Source: Apricaphanius iberus (taxonomy: Eukaryota; Chordata; Actinopteri; Cyprinodontiformes; Aphaniidae). Taken from it: 64,000 bases of DNA. Shown here piece by piece: positions 46,472 to 57,130 of this stretch. Both the position numbers and the translations under genes were made by a program. Positions within the stretch are counted from its first letter, which is position 1. Every line of letters starts with the position of its first letter. A model generated the notes under the pieces. It saw only the letters and a list, made by a program, of their open reading frames with translations, made no database searches and was not told the DNA's origin. The DNA lies in assembly GCA_028564705.1 (NCBI GenBank), contig JAPXFQ010001673.1:573501-637500 (forward strand). Reading direction: 5' to 3'.

Positions 46472-47177
46472 CCTTATGCTAATACAAACAGTTGGGCATG
46501 GAGATTTATTTATCCAAGATTTGTTGTGCTCATCTTAGAAACAAGGGTCTATAATTACACTTTATCAAGTTTTTTTTTTTTTCAAACAAATACTTGAAAG
46601 TCGCAGGAATTTTCCCCCTGAGATTTTTAAGCGGTTTCGATGCTTTTTATGCTTTTACTTCTAATAGTCATTCGTATTTTTGGTAAACTCAGCAGAGGAA
46701 ACAGTGTCCATTCTGTACTATTGACTCCCAATAAAAATATAGTTTCTGAATATTAAGTGACCCCCTTTCTATTTGTAGTTCAGTTTTTTCAGATTCACCT
46801 ATTCACATATTTTATGGGTGGAACCTATCTCCAAATTAACTCCAAAAAGCCTGACTATTTGTCGATTCTTTTTTTTTGGACATAAAAGGCAACTTGGAAG
46901 GCTAATATACCAGTTCTATTTTGCTGGCATTTGCAAAGAGACCAATCCAGTAGCACCATTTATTTTATTTATTGAAGGTCTTGATTGTAATCCAAAGACA
47001 AAGGAAGAGTGTCAATATTAGCTTTTACAGTCGTGCCAAAACGAGTTCCACTGTGCTTATTAGTGTATGACCTAATATTTTGGGATAAATATTAAAAAAG
47101 GCAGCTATAAGCATTTTAGAAAGGTATCTGAAATATTTGCGGTTTTAGCTGTCCTCCCCAACGCCTGTGAATACTAG

Positions 47178-47945
47178 GGTTCCACTGTATTGCCCAGGAT
47201 TTTTATTTTTTTAAGACCGTACTATCGGCTACATCATGTTAGTACTGGGTTGGACCCCTTTTTCCCTTAAAGCTGCCTCAAGTCTTTGTGTCATATACTC
47301 ACCAAAGTATCAGAATTATTTCTCAGAGTTTTTACCCCATTCTTACCTGACAGCATTACACATTTGCTTTACATCCAGAATTACAATCTACCATTCCTCT
47401 ACATCCCAAAGTTTCTGTATTGGTTTGAAATCCGGTGAATGAGGGGGTCACTGTAGCCAGTAGGGTGCACTGAGGTCTTTGTTGTAGTCAAGAAAATACT
47501 TTCAGATGATTTGAACTTTGTGACATGGTGAATTATCTTGCTGGAAGATGCCAGATAGACAAAGGGTAGTCCTAAAGGGATGGACATTGTCAGTACCAAT
47601 ACTTTGGTATTCTTTTTGCGTGACTAATGGTTTAAATATTGTGTATAAAGCGATTATATTAGCTGTACCTTGGCTGTAATTATTCAAAGCTGAGCTATTG
47701 ATGCCTTGTCTTATTTGGATTGTTCTTTGTAAACCAGAGGTTAATAGTTTTTCTGAAATACTCAGGCCAGCCCATCTGGCAATAACAAGCATGGAAAATC
47801 AAAAGGCAGCCAAATTATCTCTTATTTCCATTCCGATTTTGAACATCAGCAGCTTGTCTTCTTCACATCGCCCGCAGTACATGTATTTTTTTTGCTGCCG
47901 TGGGATTGGCTGATTCACCATTGCTATGGCTGGTGAATGGGCTAT
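47178..47945 (-). pseudogene. Tc1-superfamily transposase relic, internally deleted
   Basis: Minus-strand reading from 47792 gives MLVIARWAGLSISEKLL, the start of the N-terminal DNA-binding region. A deletion then joins it to VHPFRTTL and FQQDNSPCHKVQI (second catalytic D in DNSPCH). The plus strand at 47240-47470 (GTACTGGGTTGGACCCC, then TTTGAAATCCGGTGAATGAG) corresponds to the remaining C-terminal part and 3' end of a widespread fish family. About half of the usual gene is missing. The ends are too decayed to place precisely. Confidence 0.7.
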
Positions 47946-49561
47946 TAATCCATTCCCCCTATATAAATAATTTAGCTACTCCATAGTTGTGTTTAAGCCT
48001 TCATTCAACCTGGACAAATTCCTACTGATTTTACATTGCTTTCATACCAGGGGGTAATATTTTGAGTTCTATTCTGATTGAAGTGATTGATGTTCAATCA
48101 CTATTCCTGCTCCTTCCTCCAACCCCGTCACTTTGCTCATGCACAAGCTGTGTTGCGGCGCACTGCCTCAACAGTTCAAGCTGCAACGTCAGATCATATT
48201 ATGAAGAATGACCTTTGTCTTTGCTGTATTGCTACCCCGAAGTCTGTAGTTAATCAAAGATGATTAGTTCAATTTACCAAGTCTGTTTGGTAAATCGGTG
48301 CACGAAGGACTAGTGACACAAGGCAGAGGTCAAACTGAAGACCTCATTTGTCTTTAAAATGACATCTGTGTTCACAATAGGTCAGGAAGTCAACATCTGC
48401 AGAAATATAGGGTTGTTTTTAGACTAATGCTTTCCATCTATGAGTCAATTAAATTAGAATGAAATCTATTCCCTTGATTTATTTCCTTACAGTTATGATC
48501 TAATTTTCTAGCTTCATGTCAGATTGCATTGTGGGTGATGTGTTTTGATGGTTACTTAATATTTTGGACACGTTAGGTCCTGTCTCTTCCAACAGAGAGC
48601 TGACTCCCTTGTCACACGTATCCACCCTCACCGTGTAATGTGGGACTGCTTTCAGATAAACTGAGATGGATGTGTGATGTGACAGCTGCTGATAAAAACA
48701 CTTGGCAACGATTTGTCTTCCCGAAGCTGTCAGGACTGAAAATCTACTGTAAACCTTCTCCCAAGAATGTCCGTGTTTCTTTGTTTCACTGGAGGCCCGT
48801 TTCTGCAATCTCCTGGGCTGACTGTTACAAGACTTTCATTAGAGCTGCACCTCAGCCTAATTTAGTTATTGATAGAAAGTTGTTCGGCTCAGAGTTTCAA
48901 GAGTCTTGCCCAAGGCATCAGCTCCCTCTGCCAATTAAATGAGAGCTATTTAAGACCATTAAAGCAAGATTAAACAACTGAGCAAAGGGTGATTGCCACA
49001 GGTTAGAAACGTCACCGTTAAGATGAACATATCTACTGAGGAAGGTGTTCTGGGAACAACCAATCCATAATGGCACCCAAAGCAAATTACATCTGAAGGT
49101 TAATGGATAAAGTGGGCTGGTAGTTTAAATTAACATAGTGTTTAAAAGTCTTTTGATGGTTTATCTGACAGCAATACTGCCATGTACATTGTAATTTTAA
49201 TAATGTCACAACACTAATGGATTTAATGCTTTGATTTAAATCGAACAGTAATAATCTACTCAGATTCCTATATTTTTATACTAATATGTAAGATACCACT
49301 TATGTGAATTGATAAGGAATCTATCCTAACTTTCATGTCACAATTGCATTCTTTTTAATGCTCAGAACTATAAATAGCAAATATTATAATGTAAAGATTA
49401 ACTGTAAATACCAAATCTATAGAAGCCATAGGCCAACGTTTGGCTAGCTGCCCAGATTGCTGAAATGATGAGTGAGTGAGTGATAGATGGATAAAAAGAT
49501 AGCAAGCACATGGCTGGAGAGATGGGCAACCAAACTGAGAAATGTATAATGGATGATCAAG
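47946..49561. other. Gene-free complex stretch
   Basis: No named repeat. At 48500-48942 open frames of about 100 codons lie on both strands. Their overlap and lack of domains speak against genes. High complexity over 48580-48970 suggests possible conserved non-coding DNA. Confidence 0.35.
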
Positions 49562-49945
49562 TAGGGATGTAAGAAAATATTGATATGCCAATATATCGCG
49601 ATATATTTTGCCACAATATTGTATTGATATTCCAAAGCAAAGTATACATTAAAACATATATATTTTAATTGATTTTTCATAAGATTAAAAGTATAACTGC
49701 CAGTTGGTGGCTGTTTACACCTTCTTCGTTCCAGTGGATCAACTAGATAATGAAACTTTAGGTTACTGTCGTAACCCCGGTTCTCTAAGTAACATGAGTG
49801 AGATGTCTCACTATGGGATACGCCCCTCTGCGGATTCCTCAGAAGCACTTATTTCATCACATACCTCTATAATAGGAATGCGTGCCTACGCAGCGCCATT
49901 CAAGATAAACACCTTCTCGCTTCGCCCAGCAAGAAGGGTTGCCTG

Positions 49946-50043
49946 GTGAGACATCTCACTCATCTTACTAAGAGAACCGGGGTTACGACAGTAACCTAAA
50001 GTTCTCTTTCATAACATTCGTTTCGATGTCTCACTATGGGATA
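49946..50043. repeat. DIRS internal complementary region
   Basis: Positions 49946-50003 are complementary to the element's left terminus (49754-49810). Positions 49999-50043 are complementary to its right terminus (51340-51385). The two halves meet at GTT/AGTT near 50001. A fused copy of both ends inside the element is the diagnostic DIRS feature thought to template completion of a circular intermediate. Confidence 0.88.
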
Positions 50044-50099
50044 TCGAGACTCCCGTATTGCCAGGCAGCTTATCCGGCGACCACCTAAACTCACAGGCA

Positions 50100-50350
50100 C
50101 GTCCTGACCCACTGAGGACCCCACACCCAAAATGGTGTGGCTCATAGCAGGAGCCAAGACATCCAACTTATAGAACTGTGCAAAAGCGAGCAGGGATGTC
50201 CAGCTCGCGCCAGCACAAATCTCCTGGACAGATAGCCCCCTAAACAGGGCCCAGGATGCAGACAGGCCCCGGGTGGAATGGGCCCTAAGCCCAGCCGGTG
50301 CCTGCAGGCCCTGGCAGGAATAAGCCGACCTGAGTCTCGGATCTCCGTGG
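50100..50350 (-). pseudogene. C-terminal end of a DIRS tyrosine recombinase
   Basis: In the minus-strand frame that includes codon 50283-50281 the translation is GLQAPAGLRAHSTRGLSASW, then FRGLSVQEICAGASW and FAQFYKLDVL. It carries the His-x-x-Arg pair (H at 50280-50278, R at 50271-50269) and, 33 residues later, the Tyr at 50172-50170. These are the C-terminal catalytic residues of tyrosine recombinases. A stop (TAG) lies upstream near 50365, and the rest of the gene is deleted. Confidence 0.8.
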
Positions 50351-50382
50351 CCAAGCTGGTCGTCCTACCGGACCGGGCGGGG

Positions 50383-51045
50383 TCAGCTGAGGCTTTGGTC
50401 GTTTCGGGATCCGGAACTGAGGCGGAGCCCGAGCGTTAGGCTAGGAGAAAGACTGGTGCGGGGCCGCCTGGGGAGGAGGATCGGCTTATCTTGGGAGGCA
50501 GAGCTGGAGGGCTTCGCCTCATACCGTTGCTGCATGGATGCCAGAGCGGATCCGAACAGGCCGTCAGGCACGATCGGCATGTCCAGAATTTCCTCCTTCT
50601 CCCTGTCGGGAAGGTTGGTGAGGTTGAGCCATCGCGCTCGTTCCTGCAGAACCATCATTCCCATTGCTTTCCCCGTGGCCTGGACAGCACAGCGCTGAAT
50701 GCGCAGGCAGATGTCCGTCAACAAGGTTATCTCCTCCCACATGTCAGGGTCCGGCTTTGCAGCCATGTTTTCACATAGCTCCACTTGGTAAACTGAGAGC
50801 ATGGAGGTGACATTCATAGGTGACATAAAGCGCGCACAGTGCTCGCATGACCCGGGATGATCTATTGCCACCCGGGCGTGTTCCAGCCCGAGGCAACACG
50901 AGCAGACCTGGTGTGGATCCTTGCTCGAAATCTTATTACCACAGGTGCAGAGGCGAGCCTCTGTGCCCTCCTCTTCTCCGGTGTGAGAAGGGTTAAGTAA
51001 ACTGGTGTGTTTAGCCGAGGGACGGGGCCGCGTGCTGAAAAACAA
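50383..51045 (-). CDS. DIRS gag-like protein (220 codons)
   Basis: The open frame starts at ATG 51045. A cysteine/histidine cluster lies at residues 33-70: CTCG, then HQVCSCCLGLEHA, then CEHC. This pattern is typical of DIRS gag proteins and of the LAP2-like proteins derived from them. Residues about 100-175 (TDICLRIQRCAVQATGKAMG and RARWLNLTNL, then PDGLFGSALASMQQRYEA) form the conserved helical core. The C terminus runs into recombinase-side sequence after the internal deletion and stops at 50383. In an intact DIRS, gag forms the nucleoprotein particle. This frame is uninterrupted and might still be translatable, but nothing shows that it is expressed. Confidence 0.75.
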   Translation of the reverse strand: MFFSTRPRPSAKHTSLLNPSHTGEEEGTEARLCTCGNKISSKDPHQVCSCCLGLEHARVAIDHPGSCEHCARFMSPMNVTSMLSVYQVELCENMAAKPDPDMWEEITLLTDICLRIQRCAVQATGKAMGMMVLQERARWLNLTNLPDREKEEILDMPIVPDGLFGSALASMQQRYEAKPSSSASQDKPILLPRRPRTSLSPSLTLGLRLSSGSRNDQSLS

Positions 51046-51574
51046 GACAGTCGCACTGGTGTGTGGAGACTGTTAAGTGTGCCCCAACCTATGGTGAAGG
51101 TCAGGACGGAAAGAGCTAGTTAGCGTTCGGCGACGTAGAAAACGTAACTGGCTCCGGTCTATGAACAGTTAAGCTAGCTAGTGGGCGAAAAGCTACTTCT
51201 AGAAGCAAGAAGAGGGGATTGAATGGCGCTGCGTAGGCACGTATGCCTCTTATAGAGGTATGTGACATGGACGCCATTATCACCAGCAAATCAGGATTGG
51301 CGTAATGAAATAAGTGCTTCTGAGGAATTCACAGAGGTGCGTACCCCATAGTGAGACATCGAAACGAATGTTAAGAAAGAGAACTGGATGTGTTGTGGAT
51401 GAAACAGGTTGGAGTGTTTACAATGCTGTGACAGATTTTCTGCAGTTAAATTCAATTATAAAAATCACAATATATAGTCTTACTCACAGTATCATGATAT
51501 ATCACAAAATGTTGTATTGTCCCCTTTGTATTGTAATACATATATTGCCAGATTCTTGCCAATACACATACTTA

Positions 51575-53155
51575 AAGTTAAGCCTGCTCTGGAGAGTTCG
51601 CTGAAAGTGCTTTCACCATGTGGCCATTGAAGGAACTGCAGTCAGCAAAACGCGTAGTGCGATGACGTTCAAGCGTGTGCTCCTTCGTGCATGAGTGGGC
51701 TGCACCAGAAAAACGCTTCACTAGTCACTATTCTTATACAGTAATGTTCTGGGCAACATTGTCTACAGACAAAGTAATGCATGTATGTTTCCAACCGCTA
51801 GCTTAGCTTGTCAAGCTAACTGACAGATAACACCACATCCTCTTGAATGCGCATATGTGGATACCTAAGCGCGTCATTACATCACTGCAAATGCTCTCTC
51901 ACTCTACTGGCTGTTGTGTTTGGACCCATATCACGTCAAAATAAATTGAATTGCTTCATGCTATTAGTCAATCATATCGTCAGGACATGAAAAATACAAA
52001 AACAGCTTTATTTTAACAAATACATTACATAACGCAACTTTAACAAAGGGCAAAAGGCTGGTGGGTAACCGAAAGATACACTGATAGATAGCAGATCAGT
52101 GGGTGGATGGACGGACGCACGGACAGACAGTGGTTTCATTCTCAAATAGATTTGATTTTATTCCATGAATGAGTTTAACTGATAAACATTATCCCATGGT
52201 TGAGATTAAAGATGTCCGAAAGATGCTTAGATGAGTTGTTTGTGAAGGCTTTACATGTGCATGATGTGAAAGATCATACAGATGGTGGAAAGAAGAAAAA
52301 TAATGATGAAAGATGAAGAGAGAGTACTGGTCCAGGCACACAGGATTCTCTAAGTTGCTATCAAATCTCAGGCAGTATTGGTCTGAAAACGCATTAATGC
52401 CTATTGAAGTCTATCTGAGCTGCTAGATGAAATCACAAGGGACATAAGCAGCTCTACCTTATATCAGCCTCGGATCTACTTTGACAAATAGATACCTACA
52501 TTACAATTTCCTTTGATGGCTTCGTTAATCAGTAGAAAGCAGCTCGCTGTCTCTTTGAATATTGAAATTAAGCTTCCTGTTATGAATTTCTACACACCTG
52601 TACCCGATCCTTCAGATATGCCTGGATTTGTATGTTATCTATGGGACAAATTTTGATTAAACTACTGCGGGATGCTGGCTGTGCTAAAACTTTCTACTAA
52701 GCTATGGCAATGAGGCAGAATGTTGGAAGTGGCTCCCTCTCTCCTTTGATCACAACGTTTGACCTTCTTATGAACTGCAAACAGATCTCTGATGCAGTGT
52801 CGATAGACATGAATTTTACTGATCCTCCCAAAAACACAAATCCCAACACTTCTAGCTTTTAAAACCACACTGGTAGATTGTAATAATTAATCTTGTCTCT
52901 CAGGAGTGTCAAACATTTTACACAGGGTTTTTAATTTCCCCATTGATGCAATTCCTACAGCCGTCTTTCGAGGAGGGTTTCAGGGACATGTCAAGAGCGA
53001 AAGATGGATCAAGGAAAATGGAATAAAAGCTTTCACCTAATAAGTCAAAATCTCAGGCTAGTAAACAGCTATACATCTGAAAAAGAACTTAAGCACACAG
53101 TGTACTGGCAAAAAAAACCCAACAGCTTGGGGTAGAGGAAAACTCTACAAGTCCT
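51575..53155. other. Gene-free stretch
   Basis: No exon or named transposon was recognised. A short GATAGATA/GGATGGACGG low-complexity patch lies near 52080-52130. Confidence 0.4.
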
Positions 53156-53159
53156 CGAG

Positions 53160-53265
53160 AGATCCATAAAGAGTCTGGATTTGAATTTGATTAAAAATTT
53201 CTGGTCTGACCTTCAAATGGTTCTGAACACACGATTCTGCCAAGAGGAGCTTATAGAGGGAAGTT
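53160..53265 (+). pseudogene. Tc1-like transposase C-terminal fragment
   Basis: Plus-strand translation of 53173-53255 gives SLDLNLIKNFWSDLQMVLNT followed by RFCQEEL. It matches the Tc1 block SPDLNPIENLW-x-DL, but the catalytic Glu is replaced by Lys (IKNFW). It ends at the AT microsatellite. Confidence 0.65.
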
Positions 53266-53270
53266 ATGTC

Positions 53271-53280
53271 ATATATATAT

Positions 53281-53362
<82 letters not shown>
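53271..53362. repeat. (TA)n microsatellite
   Basis: About 90 bp of TA with two or three single-base interruptions. It starts within TATGTCATATATATATGACA, a small palindrome. Confidence 0.95.
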
Positions 53363-53372
53363 CGTACATATA

Positions 53373-53836
53373 CAGTACTGGCCAAAAGGTTAGACACACC
53401 TTCTCATTCAGTGTGTATTCTTTATTTTCATGTCTATTTACATTGTAGATTCTCACTGAAGCTATCAAAACTATGACTGAATAAATATGGAATTATGTGT
53501 TACTTTTACAAAAAAGTGTGAAATGATGAGGATGATGAGTGAAGGAAAAAGGGCCAACAAGTACTAAGCATCTCTGGGAACTCCTTCAAGACTGTTGGAA
53601 AACCATTTCTGGTGACTACCTCTTGAAGCTCAAGAGAATGCAAAGCAGTAATCAGAGTAAAGAGTGGCTACTTTGACGAATCTAAAATATAAAACATGTA
53701 TTTAGTTATTTCACCCTTTTTGTTTAAGTACATACAGTAATTCCATACATTATGTGTTCATTCATAGTTTTGATGACCTTCATGGAGAATCTACAATGTA
53801 GTCATGAAAATAAAGAAAACGCATTGAATGAGAAGG
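53373..53836 (+). mobile_element. Internally deleted Tc1-like element
   Basis: The left inverted repeat begins CAGTACTGGCCAAAAGGTTA after TA. Its following part (CCTTCTCATTCAGTGTGTAT, then TTATTTTCATGTCTATTTAC and ATTGTAGATTCTC) recurs reverse-complemented at 53700-53836, where the last about 20 bp of the right terminus are missing. Between them 53574-53680 translates to LWELLQDCWKTISGDYLLKL, the extreme C terminus of a Tc1 transposase. The rest of the gene is gone. Confidence 0.78.
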
Positions 53837-54275
53837 GAAGGGAGATGAGGGAACTGATCATGGTTTCACTTAGATAGCTAGGAGAGTTAGAGTCGATCAG
53901 TGGCTGTCACATTCTTAAGCTGCCAGTAGTCACATAGCCAAGTTGCTCCTTGAGGAGCACACTGAGATATAAAATGACAATTATATAGTCCAATGTCACT
54001 TGTTTGTTCTAGAATCTTTGGTCTATTTATGAAATTAATCATCCTCTACCAGCACACGTGTCAAACTCAAGGCCCTCCATAGCCAATTATTCGGCCTTCT
54101 AAACAACTAAAACAATCTTTAAATAGAACCTTCTAAGGTTGAATATAGAACATTTTCATTAAAAGCTACATTTAGAAAAACAAAGAAACCAAAAAAACCC
54201 TCCATGGGGTTTTTAGAGGGGTGCAGAATGAAAGTACATTTCTTTGAAAAAATTATATTTGAATTAAAATATACC

Positions 54276-54787
54276 ATAATTTCCGGACTATAAGGAGCAC
54301 CTGATTATAAGCCGTAGAAGCCTATTTTAGGCAAATACACAAATGTCTACATATACAAGCCCCACCTGATTACAAGCCCCAGGTGTTTTAATGTTTAATA
54401 CCATAAGTAAGGGTTCATGCAGAGGGGGATTATCGCGAAAAACGTGTTTGAATTTTAGTAACATTTCAACACGGTGGGAACACCTCGGCCGTCCTCTGTG
54501 TGTTTAGCCAATCTTCAAGAAAGAATGCAAGTTATGGTCATATGCTTTATGCTTTTATACCTCCAAAAGCTTTTTTTCCTCTTATTGCACTTAGACAGTA
54601 CTTCACGCTGGCATCGCCAATGTCTCACCACTGATTCATTGCTGTTGAGGATATCTGAAGCAACTGGCGCTCTCTTTCCTTCTTTAAAAGCCAGATCCAC
54701 TGCCTTTAACTTAAAAGCGGCATTATATCTATTTCTTTGTTTGTTTTCCATAATGAGGATTTGTGCATGAAAACTTGTTTTTTGCAA
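54276..54787 (-). mobile_element. Pogo-type transposon fragment
   Basis: At 54276 the plus strand reads TACCATAATTTCCGGACTAT followed by AAG, a degenerate form of the TACCGTATTTTCCGGACTATAAG terminus frequent in fish. GATTATAAGCCGTAGAAG follows. The minus-strand frame 54787-54515 (see separate entry) is the transposase N terminus, so the terminus at 54276 is the element's 3' end. The 5' terminus is missing and the catalytic domain is deleted. Confidence 0.65.
54515..54787 (-). pseudogene. N-terminal DNA-binding region of a pogo-type transposase
   Basis: From residue 13 the frame reads MENKQRNRYNAAFKLKAVDL, then AFKEGKRAPVASDIL and VVRHWRCQREVLSKCNKRKK. This is the helix-turn-helix pattern [Y-x-AAFKL-x-V-x-x-A] then [V-R-x-W-R-x-Q-x-x-x-L] of the Brinker/CENP-B-like domain that begins many fish pogo-type transposases. 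The 90-codon frame ends before any DDE domain. Domestication cannot be judged, but the truncation and nested setting suggest a relic. Confidence 0.65.
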
Positions 54788-54892
54788 ACCGTCTCGCTTT
54801 CGTAATGTCTGTCTGTTCCACTTATGCTTTTATTGTTCACACCAATTTCCTTTCTCTCACCTTTTTCCGATCTCTTACTGCCACACCTGCTT

Positions 54893-57130
54893 TTGTACAA
54901 GAAATTCTTTCAATCAGACCTGCCTGACAAAGTGAAGTAGACCTCTACAACTAGCACTCATGCCTAAATCCAAAGACCTTTAAGAACAAATGAGAGGGAG
55001 AAAATAATTGTTCTCTATCAGTCTGGAATGGGTTCTAATGAGACACCAGTGAACCAATGTTTGAACCGTTATCCACAGACAGAGAAAACATGAAACAGTG
55101 GTTAATCTTCCCTGGACCGGCCAGCAGACCACAAAAGGCCCAGCAACAACTCCTACAAGAGTTCACAAAAGACCCAACAACCACATCAAGAGTACTTCCG
55201 GTCTCACATGCCTCAGTTTGGGCCAGATGCAGACTGGGCAAAAATGGCCTGCAAAATAGTTCCAAGATGAAAACCACTGCTGAGCTAAAACATTAAGGCT
55301 TGACTCAATGTAGCCAGAAAACCTCTTTATGATTCTAAAATATTCTGGGAAAATTCTCTGTGGACTGACAAGACGAAAGTTGAAGTTTCGGGAAAGTGTG
55401 TGTCCCGTTGCAGCTGATGTAAAATAGCACATTTCAGAAAATGATCACACCAACAGTGAAACATGGTGGTGGCAGTTTGGTGGTCCGGGGCTGATCTGCT
55501 GCTTTCGGACCTGGAAGACCTGCTGTGATAAATGGAACTATGAATTCTGCTGTCTACCAAAAGGAGAATGTACGGTCTGTCAGTGACCTCAAGGTGAAAC
55601 CAACTTGAGTTATCAGCAGTACAGTGATCCAAAAAACACCAGCAAATCCACCTCTGATTGGCAGAAGAAAAGCTAAATGAAGACTTTGGAGTTGCCTAGT
55701 CAAAGTCCTGACCTGAATTTTATTGAGGTGCTGCTGGAAAACCTCCAATGTGGCTTAAAGGGACTATGTCATGTAATTTTACAGCTTTCAATTTCTGGGA
55801 TAGACATATATATGATAAAATGTTACCGTTGGTGTCATACAGTATTAATTTGTCCTAAAATTTAACTTGTATCCTGTAGTTAATGTTGGACCACGAAGTG
55901 AAACGGCTTGTTTGTTTATAAACCCGCCTCCTCCACCCCAACGCTTCGCTGCACAGCTGGGAGCAGATCACACTAAGACAAGCAGTGCTAAACTTAATCT
56001 CGAACAGTATTCTGACAAAGAATTTGAAAATCTCGAAGTACAACAATTAAAGTCTGTTATATTAAGGGCTCAGACATTTGGTTTATTTATTTTTTGTGTG
56101 TGTAAAAAACAGAGTCAATCGCTATTTCAGTTGAGAAATCTCCAGGGCTGTAGACAGGGCCCAAACTAACATAGCTAAGTCCACTGAGCAAATCTTTTCA
56201 GCCCAGTATATGAAAAAGCCGTTGGTGTCGTTTGCACCCATTTACTGAACATTCTGAGACGCTACAGATCAATTAATTAATCACACAAGGCTGTTATAAG
56301 ATCACATAAGCTGCTTGATAAATTGCTAACCCACATTAGCATTAGCATGTAGCCACTTATTTCTCTGTGCATTAGGCCTCTTTGTTATTTGATCCAGCAG
56401 CTGTTAAGGAATGTAGAATAAAATCCTACAAACGGGCGTTTTCACAGAGAAAGTACAAAAGCCAACAAAAAAAGTGATTTAAGCTGCCAAAAACCGAAGC
56501 AGTAATGAACTTTGAAAAGGAGGAGGGTGTGTTTGAACTCACAGGTAAGACAGAGCCTGCAGGGGTGGTTCAAATACCTCAACACCCCCTTGTTTTCAAC
56601 TAGTGATGTCACTAGTTGAACACTCAGTCGTTTTCTATGAGAGGGAGGGGCAGCTGCTCAGAGAGCAGAATTAAGGAGGATTACTCAGACATCTGTGAAT
56701 TAAGCCAAAAACCACTCTGTTGTTTTTTAATGAGAAAATTGCATTATCACATGGTTGAAAACTCCAAAAACTTGATTTTGAATGATATAGGCTCTTTAAC
56801 TAAAACAATTCTGCAGGGATAAGTGGACCTTTATTCCTCCACAGCTGGAAAAGACTCACTGCGAGTTTTCACAAGCCCTCAATAGCTGTTGCTGCTGCTA
56901 AGGGTTATAACCCAGTTATAAGGTTTAAGGGAGCAATCACTTTGTCTCACCGACCATGCATGTTTGGACTTTTTCCTCTCTCAATAATAAAAATCTTAAT
57001 TTAAAAATGGCATTTTGTGTTTCTTTGTCCTGCCTTTGTCTAAAATGTTCGTTTGTTTTAATGATCAGAAACAATTAAGTTAGACTAACAAAATCAGGAA
57101 GGGCCAAACACTTTTTCACACCACTCTATA
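54893..57130 (+). pseudogene. Tc1-like transposon, split by a TTAA element
   Basis: The 5' coding part starts near ATG 54960 (MPKSKDL). It continues through SLWTDKTKVEVSG at 55358-55398 (first D kept), VKHGGGSLVVRG followed by a stop at about 55490, and SAAFGPGRPAVINGTMNSAV. At 55685-55720 lie the decayed WPSQSPDLN-type block and FIEVLLENLQC. After the insertion at 55755-56799 it resumes as DKWTFIPPQLEKTHCEFSQA. The right inverted repeat ends GGCCAAACACTTTTTCACAC followed by CACTCTA. Numerous stops and shifts; the left inverted repeat is missing. Same family as 13140-13500 and 41309-41760. Confidence 0.82.
55759..56795. mobile_element. TTAA-target MITE (piggyBac- or Kolobok-like)
   Basis: The left end AGGGACTATGTCATG and the right end, reverse-complemented AGAGCCTATATCATT, are inverted. 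TTAA borders both (55755-55758 and 56796-56799). Because it sits in a Tc1 gene, the flanks CCAATGTGGC and CTAAAACAATTCTGC can be rejoined to regular Tc1 sequence with a single TTAA between them, confirming the boundaries. It is 1037 bp with no transposase. The family remains open between piggyBac and Kolobok, both of which use TTAA. Confidence 0.8.

Larger units (their letters stand above)
44313..47170. other. Gene-free stretch with AT microsatellites
   Basis: No exon was recognised. Features inside are the hairpin at 45727-45782, (TA)n at 46394-46467 and an A run at 46285-46299. Segments 44500-44740 and 45290-45430 are complex and possibly conserved. Near 45969-45995 TGGCTGAATGGTTAGCG resembles a tRNA A box, but no B box follows. 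Confidence 0.4.
49754..51385 (-). mobile_element. DIRS retrotransposon, internally deleted
   Basis: The inverted terminal repeats are 49754-49902 and 51221-51385, sharing GAAATAAGTGCTTCTGAGGA and TGAATGGCGCTGCGTAGGCA; the second has a 38-bp extra segment. On the minus strand the order is terminal repeat, gag (51045-50383), remnant of tyrosine recombinase (about 50350-50100), internal complementary region (50043-49946), terminal repeat. This is the DIRS plan with reverse transcriptase, RNase H and most of the recombinase deleted. AACT stands at both edges (49754 and 51382), as expected for recombinase-mediated integration without a target-site duplication. Confidence 0.88.
49562..51574. mobile_element. 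hAT-type MITE, copy 2, split by a DIRS element
   Basis: The left part (49562-49753) starts TAGGGATGTAAGAAAATATT and the right part (51386-51574) ends CTTGCCAATACACATACTTA. Joined, they align along the whole of copy 1 (5310-5697), including AAATTCAATTATAAAAATCA and TCTTACTCACAGTAT. The insertion falls just after GGATCAACTAG, which corresponds to GATCGACTACATG in copy 1. Without the insert the copy would be about 380 bp. Confidence 0.8.

Noticed and set aside
48500..48942. Frames of about 100 codons on both strands
   Set aside because: They overlap each other, lack domains and splice context; at most one could be real and neither has support.
53145..53476. Open frames rich in Ile-Tyr on both strands
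   Set aside because: They are simply the translation of the (TA)n microsatellite.
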